From Nocardia niigatensis NBRC 100131 (lineage in GTDB: Bacteria; Actinomycetota; Actinomycetes; Mycobacteriales; Mycobacteriaceae): a stretch of DNA of 64,000 nucleotides. This document shows, one piece after another, positions 1-8,042 of the stretch. Every line of letters starts with the position of its first letter. Position 1 is the stretch's first letter. The stretch lies in the NCBI RefSeq assembly GCF_000308655.1, contig NZ_BAGC01000041.1, positions 62,001-126,000 on the forward strand, in the 5' to 3' direction. A program made the translations under genes and the position numbers. The notes under the pieces were generated by a model. It saw only the letters and a list, made by a program, of their open reading frames with translations, made no database searches and was not told the origin of the DNA.

Positions 1-1225
1 TCACGGCCGCGCCGACCGCGAACAGCAGGGTGTTGAGCCCGCCCGCCTGCGGATCGACCGAGCCGACCTTCGAGGAGTAGACAATGGCGCCGACCGCCGC
101 GCAGGCCGAGCAGATGACGAAAACGCTTGCCCGCAACTGGGTTACGTTGATGCCCGCGCGCCGGGCCGCCTCCATGTTCCCACCGACGGCGTAGATGTGA
201 CGACCATAGGTGGTGCGGGTCAGCACATAGGTCCCCGCGACCAGCAGCACCAGCACGATCGGAACCACATACGGCACACCGGAAATCACGATCAGCTTGC
301 TCGGCGAACGATTCACGGTGAGCAGCGCCGTCACCACGATCGCGAACCCGCTCAGCGCCACCACCTTCGCGATCACCAGCGGCGCCGGCGAGGTGACCAG
401 CCCGCGACGCCGGCGCCGCAGATGCCCGCCGAGCGTGACCGTCGCATAACCACCGGCCGCCACGACACAGAGCGCCCAGCTCCCCACGGTGGACAGGTTC
501 CCGTTCGCCACGGCGTTGAGCACGTGCGACGAACTGATCCCCAACACCCCGCCCTCACCGATGAGCTGCAGGATCACGCCCTGCCACGCCAGGAACAAGG
601 CCAGCGTCACCACGAACGACGGCATCCCGATCTTCGCGATCAGAAACCCGGTGATGCACCCGATGGCCGCGCCCACACACACCGCAAGCAGCATCTCGAC
701 CCACGGATTCGCTTGAAAGCCAACAATTGTCAGCACGATCCCCAGAACCGAGAACGCCACCCCGGGCCAGATCCGCAGCAGTCCCGCCAGGATCGCGGCC
801 AGCACCAGCATGGCGTTGAACACGAAGAACACCGTGGATCCCATGCCGGTCAACAGGTTCCCGTTGTCCACGTAGTGCATGGCCAGCACCGCCCCCGCCA
901 CCCCGGACGCCGTGCCCGCCGACAGATCGATCTCCCCGATCAACAGCACGAACACGATCCCGATGGCGATGATGGTCTGCCCCGCCCCCTGCGCGAGCAG
1001 GTTCGCGATGTTGTTGAGCGAGAGGAACACATCCGACATCAGCGAGAACAGCACCACCAGCGCGACCAGGCCCAGGATCGCCGGCAGCGACCCGATCTCC
1101 CCGCCGCGCAGCCGGGCCACATAGTCACGCACGGCATCTCGCGTCGACCGGGTCGTGGTGTCGATCCCGAAGTCGGTGATGGCGGTACCCGGTTCGACCG
1201 GCGCCGATTCCGAAACATTGGTCAT
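1..1225 (-). CDS. Sugar ABC transporter permease (XylH/RbsC type), 3' end beyond the window
   Basis: Inner-membrane permease of a pentose-type ABC importer, last gene of the leftward operon that begins with the binding protein. The frame starts at ATG 1225, 13 bases after the ATPase stop codon, and stays open to the left edge, so the C-terminus is missing. Translation gives a hydrophilic N-terminus (MTNVSESAPVEPG) followed by repeated long hydrophobic segments. It carries the sequence IVFVLLIGEIDLSAGT, which is the conserved permease signature of the xylose/ribose/galactose family (BPD_transp_2). Later segments such as TYGRHIYAVGGNMEAARRAG also match that family. The substrate is inferred mainly from the XylF-like partner; ribose or another aldose is possible. 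Confidence 0.88.
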   Translation of the reverse strand, partial: MTNVSESAPVEPGTAITDFGIDTTTRSTRDAVRDYVARLRGGEIGSLPAILGLVALVVLFSLMSDVFLSLNNIANLLAQGAGQTIIAIGIVFVLLIGEIDLSAGTASGVAGAVLAMHYVDNGNLLTGMGSTVFFVFNAMLVLAAILAGLLRIWPGVAFSVLGIVLTIVGFQANPWVEMLLAVCVGAAIGCITGFLIAKIGMPSFVVTLALFLAWQGVILQLIGEGGVLGISSSHVLNAVANGNLSTVGSWALCVVAAGGYATVTLGGHLRRRRRGLVTSPAPLVIAKVVALSGFAIVVTALLTVNRSPSKLIVISGVPYVVPIVLVLLVAGTYVLTRTTYGRHIYAVGGNMEAARRAGINVTQLRASVFVICSACAAVGAIVYSSKVGSVDPQAGGLNTLLFAVGAAV

Positions 1226-1238
1226 AGCAGTGGCTTCC

Positions 1239-2012
1239 TCACAGCACCGCGGCTTCCGGCCGCGCCAAGCCCAGATCTCCGGAACGCCCGGCGGTGATCA
1301 GCTCCACCACCTGACCGGTGGTGACATCCGCGGTCCGCACCTGCGCGGCCATCCGGCCCAAATACAGCACCGCGATCCGATCGGCGACCTCGAATACGTC
1401 GGCCAGGTTGTGGCTGATCAGCACCACCCCCAGTCCCTGTTCGGCCAGCCGCCGCACCAGATCCAGCACCTGCCGGGTCTGCGCCACCCCGAGTGCCGCG
1501 GTGGGTTCGTCCAGCAGCACCAGATTGCTGTTCCAGAGCACCGCTTTCGCGATCGCCACGGTCTGGCGTTGGCCGCCGGAAAGAGCTGCGACCGGGGTGC
1601 GCACCGATTTCACGGTGCGCACCCCCAACGAGGCCAGGGTGCGCCGCGCCGCCTCCTCCATGCTCGCCTCGTCCAGCAGCCACGGCTTGCCGCGCTCCCG
1701 GCCGAGGAACATATTGGCCACGATGTCGAGATTGTCGGCCAGGGCCAGGTCCTGGTAGACGACCTCGATGCCGAGCGCCGCCGCATCCTTGGCGCCACGC
1801 AGGTGCACGGGTTCGCCACGGAATCGCACCTCGCCGGAATCGGCGGCGTGGATTCCGGCAACACATTTCACCAGCGTGGATTTGCCCGCGCCATTGTCCC
1901 CGACGAGTGCGGTGACCTCTCCCGCCGGCACGGTGAGGTCCACGTCGTGCAGCACGTGCACCGGTCCGAAACTCTTGTTCAGTCCGGTTATCTGGAGCAG
2001 CGGCTCACTCAT
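1239..2012 (-). CDS. Sugar ABC transporter ATP-binding protein (XylG-like, single domain)
   Basis: Cytoplasmic ATPase powering the importer. The 257-residue protein has Walker A GDNGAGKST near residue 40, the signature LSGGQRQTVAIAKA near 145, Walker B LVLLDEPTAALG, and the H-loop SHN. It is a single nucleotide-binding domain, whereas E. coli XylG and RbsA carry two fused domains and about 500 residues; single-domain versions are common in actinobacteria and would act as a homodimer (family knowledge). It starts 12 bases downstream of the binding-protein stop and is followed after 13 bases by the permease, so the three genes form one operon. Confidence 0.92.
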   Translation of the reverse strand: MSEPLLQITGLNKSFGPVHVLHDVDLTVPAGEVTALVGDNGAGKSTLVKCVAGIHAADSGEVRFRGEPVHLRGAKDAAALGIEVVYQDLALADNLDIVANMFLGRERGKPWLLDEASMEEAARRTLASLGVRTVKSVRTPVAALSGGQRQTVAIAKAVLWNSNLVLLDEPTAALGVAQTRQVLDLVRRLAEQGLGVVLISHNLADVFEVADRIAVLYLGRMAAQVRTADVTTGQVVELITAGRSGDLGLARPEAAVL

Positions 2013-2024
2013 GTCTTTCGATCC

Positions 2025-3179
2025 TCAGGCGATGCCAAGTGCGGTGCAGGCCGACTTCACGTCGCCGGAGCAGACGTCCGTGGCCTTCACGAACCCCGAG
2101 TCCACCACCTGCTTGACCTCGGACTTGGTGATCAACTGCGGTTGCAGCAGCACCGATTTCACGTCCCGCTTGCCCTTCGGGTCCTGACTCACGCCCTGCG
2201 CCAGCGCATCCGCGGCGGCCTTGTCGCCCTTGGCGAGGGCCGCAGCGAGTTTCGCGGCGTTCTCGGCCTCGTCCCTGATGGGCTTGAACACGGTCATGTA
2301 CTGATCGCCGCGCAGCACCGCCTTGAGCCCGTCCACGGTGGCGTCCTGACCGGTCACCGGCACCTTGCCGTTGAGGCCGTTCTTCTTCAGCACCGTGATC
2401 ACCGCACCGGCCAGGCCGTCATTGGCCGCGACCACGCCGTCGACCTTGCCGCTGGCGCCGGTGAGGATCTGCTCGAAAGTGGTGCCGCCCTTCTGATTGT
2501 TCCAGTCGTCTATGGCCTGGCTGCGTACGAGTTTCAGGGCGCCCGAGTCGTACAGGGGCTGCAGCACCTGCTCCTGGCCCTGGTGGAACAGGGTGGCGTT
2601 GTTGTCGGTGGGCGCGCCCTCGATCTCGACGACCTGCGCGCCCGGCTTGTCCTTCAACGCGGTGGCCAGCCCCTGACCCTGCAGCGCGCCGACCTTCACA
2701 TTGTCGAAAGAGACGTAGTAGTCGGAGGATCCGCCGAGGTTGAGGCGGTCGTAGTCGATGGTCGGAATGCCGGCCTGCTTGGCCTTGGCCGCGACCGCGC
2801 TACCCACCTCGCCGTTGATGGAGGCGATGAGCAGCACCTTCACACCCTTGGCGATCATGCCGTCAGCGAGGGTGGAGAACTTCTGGACGTCGCCCTGCGC
2901 GTTCTGCACGTCGGCGTCGAATCCGGCCTCGTTCAAGGCTTTCTGGAGCAGCGGCTTGTCGAAGGATTCCCAGCGGGCCGAGGTGGCGGTCTCGGGGAGG
3001 ATGACCCCGACCGTGCCATTGGCGCCGCCGCCCGACGGCGCGTTCGAGGGGGAGGTCGTGCTGCTGGAATTGGATCCGCAGGCGGTGAGGGTGAGCAGGG
3101 CGGACAGTGCCAGCGCGGCGGCGGCGTAACCCCGTCGGCGTCCGGACTTCTTCGGCGGGAGCGCGCTTTTCGTCCTCAT
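2025..3179 (-). CDS. Sugar-binding lipoprotein of the ABC importer (XylF-like)
   Basis: Extracytoplasmic solute-binding lipoprotein, 384 residues. A basic N-terminus, hydrophobic stretch and lipobox LTAC put the lipidated cysteine near residue 34, followed by a Ser/Thr/Gly-rich linker. The mature part has the periplasmic-binding-protein-I fold signatures of xylose/ChvE-type proteins, for example IDYDRLNLGGSSDYYVSFDN near residue 145 and VDGVVAANDGLAGA near 225. It is the first gene of the operon. The start is supported by a GAAAGG Shine-Dalgarno 8 bases upstream, and a large inverted repeat lies about 45 bases upstream. D-xylose is the best guess for the ligand; the exact sugar cannot be read from sequence. 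Confidence 0.87.
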   Translation of the reverse strand: MRTKSALPPKKSGRRRGYAAAALALSALLTLTACGSNSSSTTSPSNAPSGGGANGTVGVILPETATSARWESFDKPLLQKALNEAGFDADVQNAQGDVQKFSTLADGMIAKGVKVLLIASINGEVGSAVAAKAKQAGIPTIDYDRLNLGGSSDYYVSFDNVKVGALQGQGLATALKDKPGAQVVEIEGAPTDNNATLFHQGQEQVLQPLYDSGALKLVRSQAIDDWNNQKGGTTFEQILTGASGKVDGVVAANDGLAGAVITVLKKNGLNGKVPVTGQDATVDGLKAVLRGDQYMTVFKPIRDEAENAAKLAAALAKGDKAAADALAQGVSQDPKGKRDVKSVLLQPQLITKSEVKQVVDSGFVKATDVCSGDVKSACTALGIA

Positions 3180-3221
3180 CAGGGTGACCTTTCACGCGGC
3201 GGTCACTGGGTTGCGACCGCA

Positions 3222-3260
3222 CACACGGCATATGTTGTGGGCAACAACATATGCCGTGTG
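3222..3260. promoter_or_regulatory. Perfect 17-bp inverted repeat, likely operator of the sugar importer
   Basis: Arms CACACGGCATATGTTGT (3222-3238) and its exact reverse complement (3244-3260) are separated by 5 bases. The element lies 43 bases upstream of the binding-protein start. It is AT-rich at its centre and has no T-tract on the leftward side, so it looks more like a repressor operator overlapping the promoter than a terminator of the upstream oxidoreductase gene. A smaller palindrome CTCATATGAG sits next to it at 3266-3275. A ROK-family or LacI-family sugar repressor is the expected binder (inference). Confidence 0.6.
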
Positions 3261-3303
3261 AGTCACTCATATGAGACGTTTCGCCAAATCGATGTGGCCC
3301 GGT

Positions 3304-4248
3304 TCAGGGCAGCAGGATGACCTTCCCACCCGCGTGCCCCTCGATCACGAATTCGTGCGCCGCGGCCACCTCGGACAGCGGGAACGTCTTGGCGATCGCG
3401 AGATCCAGCTTGCCCGTGGACAACAGCGGCAGTAACTCACGCCAAGCATTGCCGCGGATCTCGGTGCCCGGATCGGCCCCGGGGCCCTGGCCGAGCGCCT
3501 TGAAACCCTCCGCGGCCGCCCGATCGAAGGCCACGATGGTCGCGATCCGGCTCCGGTCGGCAACCAGTTCCAGCGAGACGTCGACCGCCTCATCGGTGGC
3601 CACCGTATCGAGCGCGGCGTCGATTCCCTTGGGTGCCAGCGCCTTGACGCGATCCGCGAGGCCCGGACCGTAGGCGACGGGCTCGACACCGTAGGCGCGC
3701 AACCGTTCGTGCCGGCTCGGCGAGGCCGTGCCGATCACCCGCGCACCCCGCGCCACCGCCAATTGCGCGGCCAGCGCGCCCACACTGCCCGCGGCGCCGT
3801 GGATCAGCACGGTGTCCTCCGAACCGACGCCGGTCGCGGCGAGTAGGTGCACCGCGGTCCCGCCGACGCTGAGCACGCCGGCCGCCTGCTTCCAATCCAC
3901 ATCGGCGGGCTTGGGCACGACCCGGGCGGCCTTCGCGGTGACGACGGTGGCATAGCCTCCGGCCACCGGCGCGATCACCTCGTCGCCGACCGAGATCGGC
4001 CCGGCCGGACCGACCGCGTCGGGACCGACCGCGGTGACCACACCGGCCACCTCCAGGCCGATCCGGATCGGCAGCTTGCCGGGATCCGTCCCGAACGCAC
4101 CGCTGTAGAGCTTGTAGTCGAAGGGATTCACCCCGGCGGCCCGCACCGCGATGGTGACCTCCCCCGGCCCCGGCTCGGGCACCTCGACCTCGATCAGCGA
4201 CAAGACTTCCGGTCCACCGTAGGCGGTGGCAACGACAGCAGTAGCCAT
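3304..4248 (-). CDS. NADP-dependent quinone oxidoreductase, zinc-free MDR family
   Basis: Medium-chain dehydrogenase/reductase of the quinone oxidoreductase subfamily, 314 residues. The N-terminal GroES-like domain begins MATAVVATAYGGPEVL. The NADPH-binding motif HGAAGSVGALAAQLA lies near residue 150, and the C-terminal AHEFVIEGHAGGKVILLP is typical of the family. The structural and catalytic zinc cysteines are absent, as expected for zinc-independent members that reduce quinones or enones. It is leftward and lies upstream of the sugar operon, but the 124-base gap with an operator-like palindrome argues that it is a separate transcription unit. Confidence 0.85.
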   Translation of the reverse strand: MATAVVATAYGGPEVLSLIEVEVPEPGPGEVTIAVRAAGVNPFDYKLYSGAFGTDPGKLPIRIGLEVAGVVTAVGPDAVGPAGPISVGDEVIAPVAGGYATVVTAKAARVVPKPADVDWKQAAGVLSVGGTAVHLLAATGVGSEDTVLIHGAAGSVGALAAQLAVARGARVIGTASPSRHERLRAYGVEPVAYGPGLADRVKALAPKGIDAALDTVATDEAVDVSLELVADRSRIATIVAFDRAAAEGFKALGQGPGADPGTEIRGNAWRELLPLLSTGKLDLAIAKTFPLSEVAAAHEFVIEGHAGGKVILLP

Positions 4249-4263
4249 GCTTGCGATTCTACG

Positions 4264-4305
4264 AAAAAGGGCCGCCCGCCCTCGTTACCGAGGGGCGGGC
4301 GGCCC
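4264..4305 (-). terminator. Strong rho-independent terminator closing the psp operon
   Basis: A GC-rich hairpin at 4269-4305 (arms beginning GGGCCGCCCGCC, with one bulged base) is followed in the leftward direction by TTTTT at 4268-4264. It lies 14 bases past the stop of the small membrane-protein gene and ends the leftward pgsA-to-psp transcript. Confidence 0.85.
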
Positions 4306-4319
4306 GGAAGTCCGACCGC

Positions 4320-4496
4320 TCAGAACTTGCTCAACGGCGACTTGTCCTTGGACCCGGACACCGCCTTGTACAGCACGTACAGACCGAAAATGATGGCGCT
4401 CACCAGCAGGATCGGGAACAGTGCCTTGATCAGCCACCCGAGCACCGCGAAGGCGATCCACACGAGGACGACGACGCCGAGAATCTTCCAGAACAT
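4320..4496 (-). CDS. Small membrane protein at the end of the psp operon (58 aa)
   Basis: A 58-residue protein that is almost entirely hydrophobic (MFWKILGVVVLVWIAFAVLG onwards), with one or two membrane segments and a short basic/Ser-rich tail KDKSPLSKF. The frame could open further upstream, but ATG 4496 has a clear GGAGG Shine-Dalgarno 7 bases away, and the upstream part would run through a tandem repeat, so this start is preferred. It occupies the position that pspN has in M. tuberculosis but is far too short to be PspN. Co-transcription with pspA/pspM suggests an envelope-stress role (inference); no family was recognised. Confidence 0.7.
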   Translation of the reverse strand: MFWKILGVVVLVWIAFAVLGWLIKALFPILLVSAIIFGLYVLYKAVSGSKDKSPLSKF

Positions 4497-4508
4497 TCCT
4501 TGCCTCCC

Positions 4509-4590
4509 TAGTCTCCGAACCGCCGTCCGCGCGATCCGACACCATCCATAGTCTCCGAACCGCCGTCCGCGCGATCCGACACCATCCATA
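4509..4590. repeat. Tandem duplication of a 40-bp unit
   Basis: Two exact back-to-back copies of a 40-base unit starting TAGTCTCCGAACCGCCGTCC (4509-4548 and 4549-4588) plus two further bases. It sits in the gap between pspM and the small membrane-protein gene, directly upstream of that gene's ribosome binding site. Slipped-strand duplication is the likely origin. Confidence 0.95.
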
Positions 4591-4681
4591 CTGCGTCGGC
4601 CGCGCCATAAAATCACCAGGTCAGCACCGATATCCGGGACAGAATCAGGGTTCACCCCGAGGCCCCTACGGCCGAACCGGG

Positions 4682-5935
4682 TCAGGGATTCGCGCGGAAG
4701 CGCTGGTCGGCGAGGTCGGTCAGGGCCTGGGCCCAGCCGTCGAGGCGATCCGCCGCATCGCGCAGGCCGACCATGGCCCAGCCGAGATCGTCGGCGACGG
4801 CCGCACTCTCGGGGACGGCCAGCACCCGGGCCGCGGCGGCGACCATGCCCTCGTATTCGACGACGCCGCCGTCGAGACGGAGGGAAACAGCCTGGACATG
4901 CTCGCCCAGTGGCGAATTCGCGCCCAGCGCATCCACGGCCCGTTCCATGGCGACCACGTCCTGTGCCAGCGCGTGCAGGGCGGCGGCTCCGGAGGCGGCC
5001 GTTGCGAGGGTGTCCTCGAGATCGTCCTCGGGCAGGCGGCCCGTCCGCGCGATCTGCGAGTGCAATCCGTGCAGGGCCCGCTCGGCCCGGACCAATCGGG
5101 CGATCGACGCCCGCGCCGCGGACCGGATCGGCGGCAGCTTCCGAGGGACGAAGGCGGCCTGCGGCAGCGGTTCCCGCCGCATCTCCAGATACCGGCGAGC
5201 GGTCACCGCGGTACCGGTGACCAGCGCCACCGCGCCGCCACCCACCACGACCACCGCCCAGGCCGGGGCCGAAATCAGCACCAATCCAACGGTTCCGGCC
5301 GTCGTCAGCCCCGAAGCCGTACCCAGCCGGAAACTCCGGCGGCGCGCCCGGCGCCGCTTCCGCAGCTCACGCTCCCGTGGATCCGCCCACTTCCGGACGG
5401 CCACCAGCGCCTGCTCCCCCACGCCCCGCAAGGTGTCCGGCAGCCGCTGCGCCAACTCCTCGGGCTCGAACCCGGTGGGCGCCAGCACCTCCCGCACCGC
5501 CTCGGTGGCTCGTTCTCGTCGAGCCCGCTTCCTCCGGCCTCTTCCGGCCTCAGCTCCCGTGGCGCCCGCGAAGCGAGACTTCGAAGTGTCCGGCCGGCGG
5601 CCGAATTCCACTGTGCCGCCTCCCGTTCGACCGTAGGCGAAATTCGGGTGGGCCGTGCCGGCTTCGAAACCGGGCGGCGTGGTCCGCGGCGCGGGCGCCG
5701 GCGAATTCCGGTGCAGGTGAGACGGATTGCGCTCCGGCGCAGGGACAGTGCCCGCCGCCGGAGCGGAAGCCGTTCCGGGCCCGGCGGTTTCGGACTGCAC
5801 GGCAGGCTGAGCGTTTACGGGCGGCGGAATCGGGGCGGCGAAACCCGGGATGGGATCAGGGGTTTTCGTGCGCGTACGGCGCAGAAAACGGGCAGGGGAG
5901 GTCGCGGGAGTGTTCTCGGCCCGCGATCTCCCCAT
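4682..5935 (-). CDS. pspM: Phage-shock envelope-stress protein PspM
   Basis: A 417-residue protein, assigned by position directly after pspA and by architecture. It has a long disordered Pro/Ala-rich N-terminus (about residues 1-140), a basic region of repeated Arg around 185-195, two adjacent membrane segments around 200-245 (TAGTVGLVLISAPAWAVVVV and the next), and a helical cytoplasmic C-terminal half. In M. tuberculosis PspM (Rv2743c) is the membrane partner of PspA and ClgR (family knowledge). It starts 24 bases after the pspA stop. The sequence itself is poorly conserved, so the name rests mostly on context. Confidence 0.8.
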   Translation of the reverse strand: MGRSRAENTPATSPARFLRRTRTKTPDPIPGFAAPIPPPVNAQPAVQSETAGPGTASAPAAGTVPAPERNPSHLHRNSPAPAPRTTPPGFEAGTAHPNFAYGRTGGGTVEFGRRPDTSKSRFAGATGAEAGRGRRKRARRERATEAVREVLAPTGFEPEELAQRLPDTLRGVGEQALVAVRKWADPRERELRKRRRARRRSFRLGTASGLTTAGTVGLVLISAPAWAVVVVGGGAVALVTGTAVTARRYLEMRREPLPQAAFVPRKLPPIRSAARASIARLVRAERALHGLHSQIARTGRLPEDDLEDTLATAASGAAALHALAQDVVAMERAVDALGANSPLGEHVQAVSLRLDGGVVEYEGMVAAAARVLAVPESAAVADDLGWAMVGLRDAADRLDGWAQALTDLADQRFRANP

Positions 5936-5959
5936 CGTGTACTACCTTTCGCCCAGCAG

Positions 5960-6790
5960 TTACTGCTGGGCGGCCTGGCCCTTGTTGAAGTTGGGCTGGG
6001 CGGCCGGCTGGGCGGGCTGGCCCTGCTGGATCTGCGGCTGCGGCGCACCGCCGGCGGGGAGGGAGTCGCCGCGCATGGAGGCGCGGATCTGCTCGAGGCG
6101 GTTGTGGCCGGCCATCTGGACCGAGGCCTGCTGGACCTCCATCATGCGGCCCTGAACCGTGTTCTGGGCCAGCTCGGCGGCACCGAGGGCGTTGGCGTAG
6201 CGGCGCTCGATCTTCTCGCGGACCGCGTCCAGGCTCGGGGTGGTGCCGGGCGCCGACAGGGTGGAGTCCATCTGCTGCAGCGAGGCCGAAACCTGCTCCT
6301 GCATCTTGGCCTGCTCCAGCTGGGACAGCAGCTTGGTGCGCTCGGCGACCTTCTGCTGCAGCAGCATGGCGTTCTGCTCGACGGCCTTCTTGGCCTGGGC
6401 AGCGGCCTGCAACGACTGGTCGTGCAACACCTTCAGGTCCTCGACGGCCTGCTCTGCGGTGACCAGCTGCGCGGCGAAAGCCTCTGCGGCATTGGTGTAC
6501 TGGATCGTCTTCTCGGTGTCGCCCGAGGCGTTGGCCTGGTCGGCAAGCAGAACCGCTTGGCGCGCATTGGCATTGAGCTTCTCGACCTCGTCCAGCTGGC
6601 GGTTCAGCTTCATCTCCAGCTGGCGCTGGTTGCCGATCACCGACGCGGCCTGCTGCGACAGGGCCTGATGCTGGCGCTGAGCTTCCTCGATGGCCTGCTG
6701 GATCTGGACCTTCGGATCCGCATGCTCTTCGATCTTCGAATCGAAGAGGGCCATCAGGTACTTCCAGGCCTTCACGAACGGATTAGCCAT
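5960..6790 (-). CDS. pspA: Phage-shock protein A (PspA/IM30, 35-kDa antigen type)
   Basis: A 276-residue coiled-coil protein that binds the inner face of the cytoplasmic membrane under envelope stress. ATG 6790 gives the conserved N-terminus [20 protein letters not shown], characteristic of the mycobacterial 35-kDa antigen; the frame stays open 16 codons further upstream but those are not conserved. Long Glu/Gln/Ala-rich heptads span about residues 25-215, followed by a Pro/Gln/Gly-rich tail ending FNKGQAAQQ. It follows clgR by 187 bases and precedes pspM, as in mycobacteria, where ClgR activates transcription of the operon (family knowledge). Confidence 0.95.
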   Translation of the reverse strand: MANPFVKAWKYLMALFDSKIEEHADPKVQIQQAIEEAQRQHQALSQQAASVIGNQRQLEMKLNRQLDEVEKLNANARQAVLLADQANASGDTEKTIQYTNAAEAFAAQLVTAEQAVEDLKVLHDQSLQAAAQAKKAVEQNAMLLQQKVAERTKLLSQLEQAKMQEQVSASLQQMDSTLSAPGTTPSLDAVREKIERRYANALGAAELAQNTVQGRMMEVQQASVQMAGHNRLEQIRASMRGDSLPAGGAPQPQIQQGQPAQPAAQPNFNKGQAAQQ

Positions 6791-6841
6791 CGATTGATCC
6801 CGCCTCCATATGACGTGCCGCGCCCCGTAGCGCGACAAGTA

Positions 6842-6860
6842 GTGCGCGACCGTCGCGCAC
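6842..6860. promoter_or_regulatory. Palindrome upstream of pspA, candidate regulator site
   Basis: GTGCGCGAC and its exact reverse complement GTCGCGCAC flank one central base. The element lies 51 bases upstream of the pspA start, in the 187-base clgR-pspA gap. ClgR sites contain CGC and GCG half-sites; here the spacing is 7 rather than the 5 I recall, so assignment to ClgR is only suggestive. Confidence 0.4.
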
Positions 6861-6977
6861 CCCTGTTGTCCATATCTCCACTGTGCAGCGGCCGTTCCGG
6901 AGATTTCGGCAACAGCACGACGCCTCCGGCACGAAGCCTACAGAGAATTTATCCCTTTCGGCTCCGGAGCACAGTCA

Positions 6978-7415
6978 TCACTTGGCAGCCACCAGCACCA
7001 GACGATCCGACTTCGGGGCCGGAATCACAATTCGGGGGCCGAAAGTTCCATCCGCGGCCAGCGCCACGTCGCCATCGCCACCCCGCGGGGTAACCTTCGC
7101 GGCGGCCTTGGCCAGCCCGGCCTTGGCGGGCACCTTGCCGGCGCCCACCGTGGCCTTCTCGGCAGCCAAGGCGGTGGCCTTGTCGGCGTCGGCCATGGCG
7201 GAACTCACGTCGAAGAGCACCTGCGCCAGCGGCACGTCCAGGGCCTGGCAGATGGCGGCCAGCAGCTCACTGGACGCCTCCTTGCGGCCGCGCTCGACCT
7301 CCGACAGGTACCCCAGACTCACGCGCGCGGAGGTGGAGACCTCACGCAACGTCCGGCTCTGGGCGACCCGAGCGCGCCGCAGGCTTTCCCCGATGGCTTC
7401 TCGCAGCAGCGTCAT
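6978..7415 (-). CDS. clgR: XRE-family regulator ClgR
   Basis: A 145-residue helix-turn-helix protein. The HTH occupies about residues 8-65, with the motif [27 protein letters not shown] split over recognition helices, which is the ClgR/Rv2745c signature. The C-terminal half is an Ala/Lys-rich tail ending LVLVAAK; ClgR proteins are short-lived Clp substrates recognised through such an end (family knowledge). ClgR activates clp protease genes and, in mycobacteria, the psp operon. It lies between cinA and pspA on the same strand. A SigE-like promoter sits in the 81-base gap upstream, so expression is probably induced by envelope stress. Confidence 0.9.
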   Translation of the reverse strand: MTLLREAIGESLRRARVAQSRTLREVSTSARVSLGYLSEVERGRKEASSELLAAICQALDVPLAQVLFDVSSAMADADKATALAAEKATVGAGKVPAKAGLAKAAAKVTPRGGDGDVALAADGTFGPRIVIPAPKSDRLVLVAAK

Positions 7416-7462
7416 CTCGTTCTCCTCACACTCGTCTCGCCGGACCCAGCGTTTGACTGGAC

Positions 7463-7488
7463 AACGTCCGGCGTCGGCCGCGCGTTCC
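7463..7488 (-). promoter_or_regulatory. SigE/SigH-type ECF promoter in front of clgR
   Basis: Read leftward, GGAAC (7488-7484) is followed after 17 bases by CGTT (7466-7463). This matches the GGAAY / GTT -35 and -10 elements of mycobacterial SigE/SigH promoters. It lies between the cinA stop (7497) and the clgR start (7415), about 50 bases upstream of clgR. In M. tuberculosis clgR is transcribed from a SigE promoter, so position and sequence agree. Confidence 0.7.
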
Positions 7489-7496
7489 CGGCCTCG

Positions 7497-8042
7497 TCAC
7501 TCGTCCCTGACGATGCGGACGAGTTCGGTGACCGCGGCGCGAACCGCGCCCACCCTGATCGTCCACCGGTCCCCCGACAACTTCAACCGAAGTACCTCGG
7601 TGGACTCCGGACCCGCTATACCAAGGAATACCGTGCCGACCGGCCTGCCGTCCTGAGGTTCGGGTCCGGCGACACCGGTGAGCGCGATCCCCCAGTCCGC
7701 GCCGCAGCGCCGGCGGGCCCCCACGGCGAGCTGTTCGGCGGTGGTCGCGGCCACCGGTCCGTCGGCGGCCAAAGTGTCGGCACTCACACCCGCGAGGGAT
7801 TGTTTGAGGTCGGTGGCGTAGACGATCAGTCCACCCCGCAACACCGCGCTCGCGCCGGGAATTCCCGCGATGGTGGCGCTGAGCAGCCCGGCGGTCAGCG
7901 ATTCCGCGGTGGCCACGGTCTGACCGGCGGCGATCAGCGCTGCCACCAGGTCGGCGGCGGGCGCCGAGGTGATGAGCGGGTCGGGCGGAACGGGCGCAGC
8001 GGTCGCTACGCGGGACAGGGCGGCCTCGATGTCAGGCCGCAT
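7497..8042 (-). CDS. CinA C-terminal domain protein / nicotinamide-nucleotide amidase (PncC)
   Basis: A stand-alone CinA_C protein of 181 residues, which in characterised members deamidates nicotinamide mononucleotide in NAD recycling. Signatures are AGQTVATAESLTAGLLSATI near residue 37, the Tyr-containing GGLIVYATDLK near 68, and GIALTGVAGPEPQDGRPVGT near 118. It overlaps the 3' end of pgsA by 11 bases, indicating translational coupling, and precedes clgR. Confidence 0.88.
   Translation of the reverse strand: MRPDIEAALSRVATAAPVPPDPLITSAPAADLVAALIAAGQTVATAESLTAGLLSATIAGIPGASAVLRGGLIVYATDLKQSLAGVSADTLAADGPVAATTAEQLAVGARRRCGADWGIALTGVAGPEPQDGRPVGTVFLGIAGPESTEVLRLKLSGDRWTIRVGAVRAAVTELVRIVRDE

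Noticed and set aside
1155..3320. 721-codon plus-strand open frame, and similar long frames at 4898-7093, 34993-37557, 41738-43396 and 49039-51705
   Set aside because: They lie opposite well-supported genes with clear motifs and show none of their own; in DNA with very high third-position GC, antisense frames stay open by composition.
4509..4590. Possible CRISPR array from two 40-bp repeats
   Set aside because: The copies are directly adjacent with no spacer, there are only two, and no cas genes are present; it is a tandem duplication.
6842..6860. Definite ClgR operator
   Set aside because: Half-site spacing differs from the ClgR consensus I recall, so it is listed only as a candidate palindrome.
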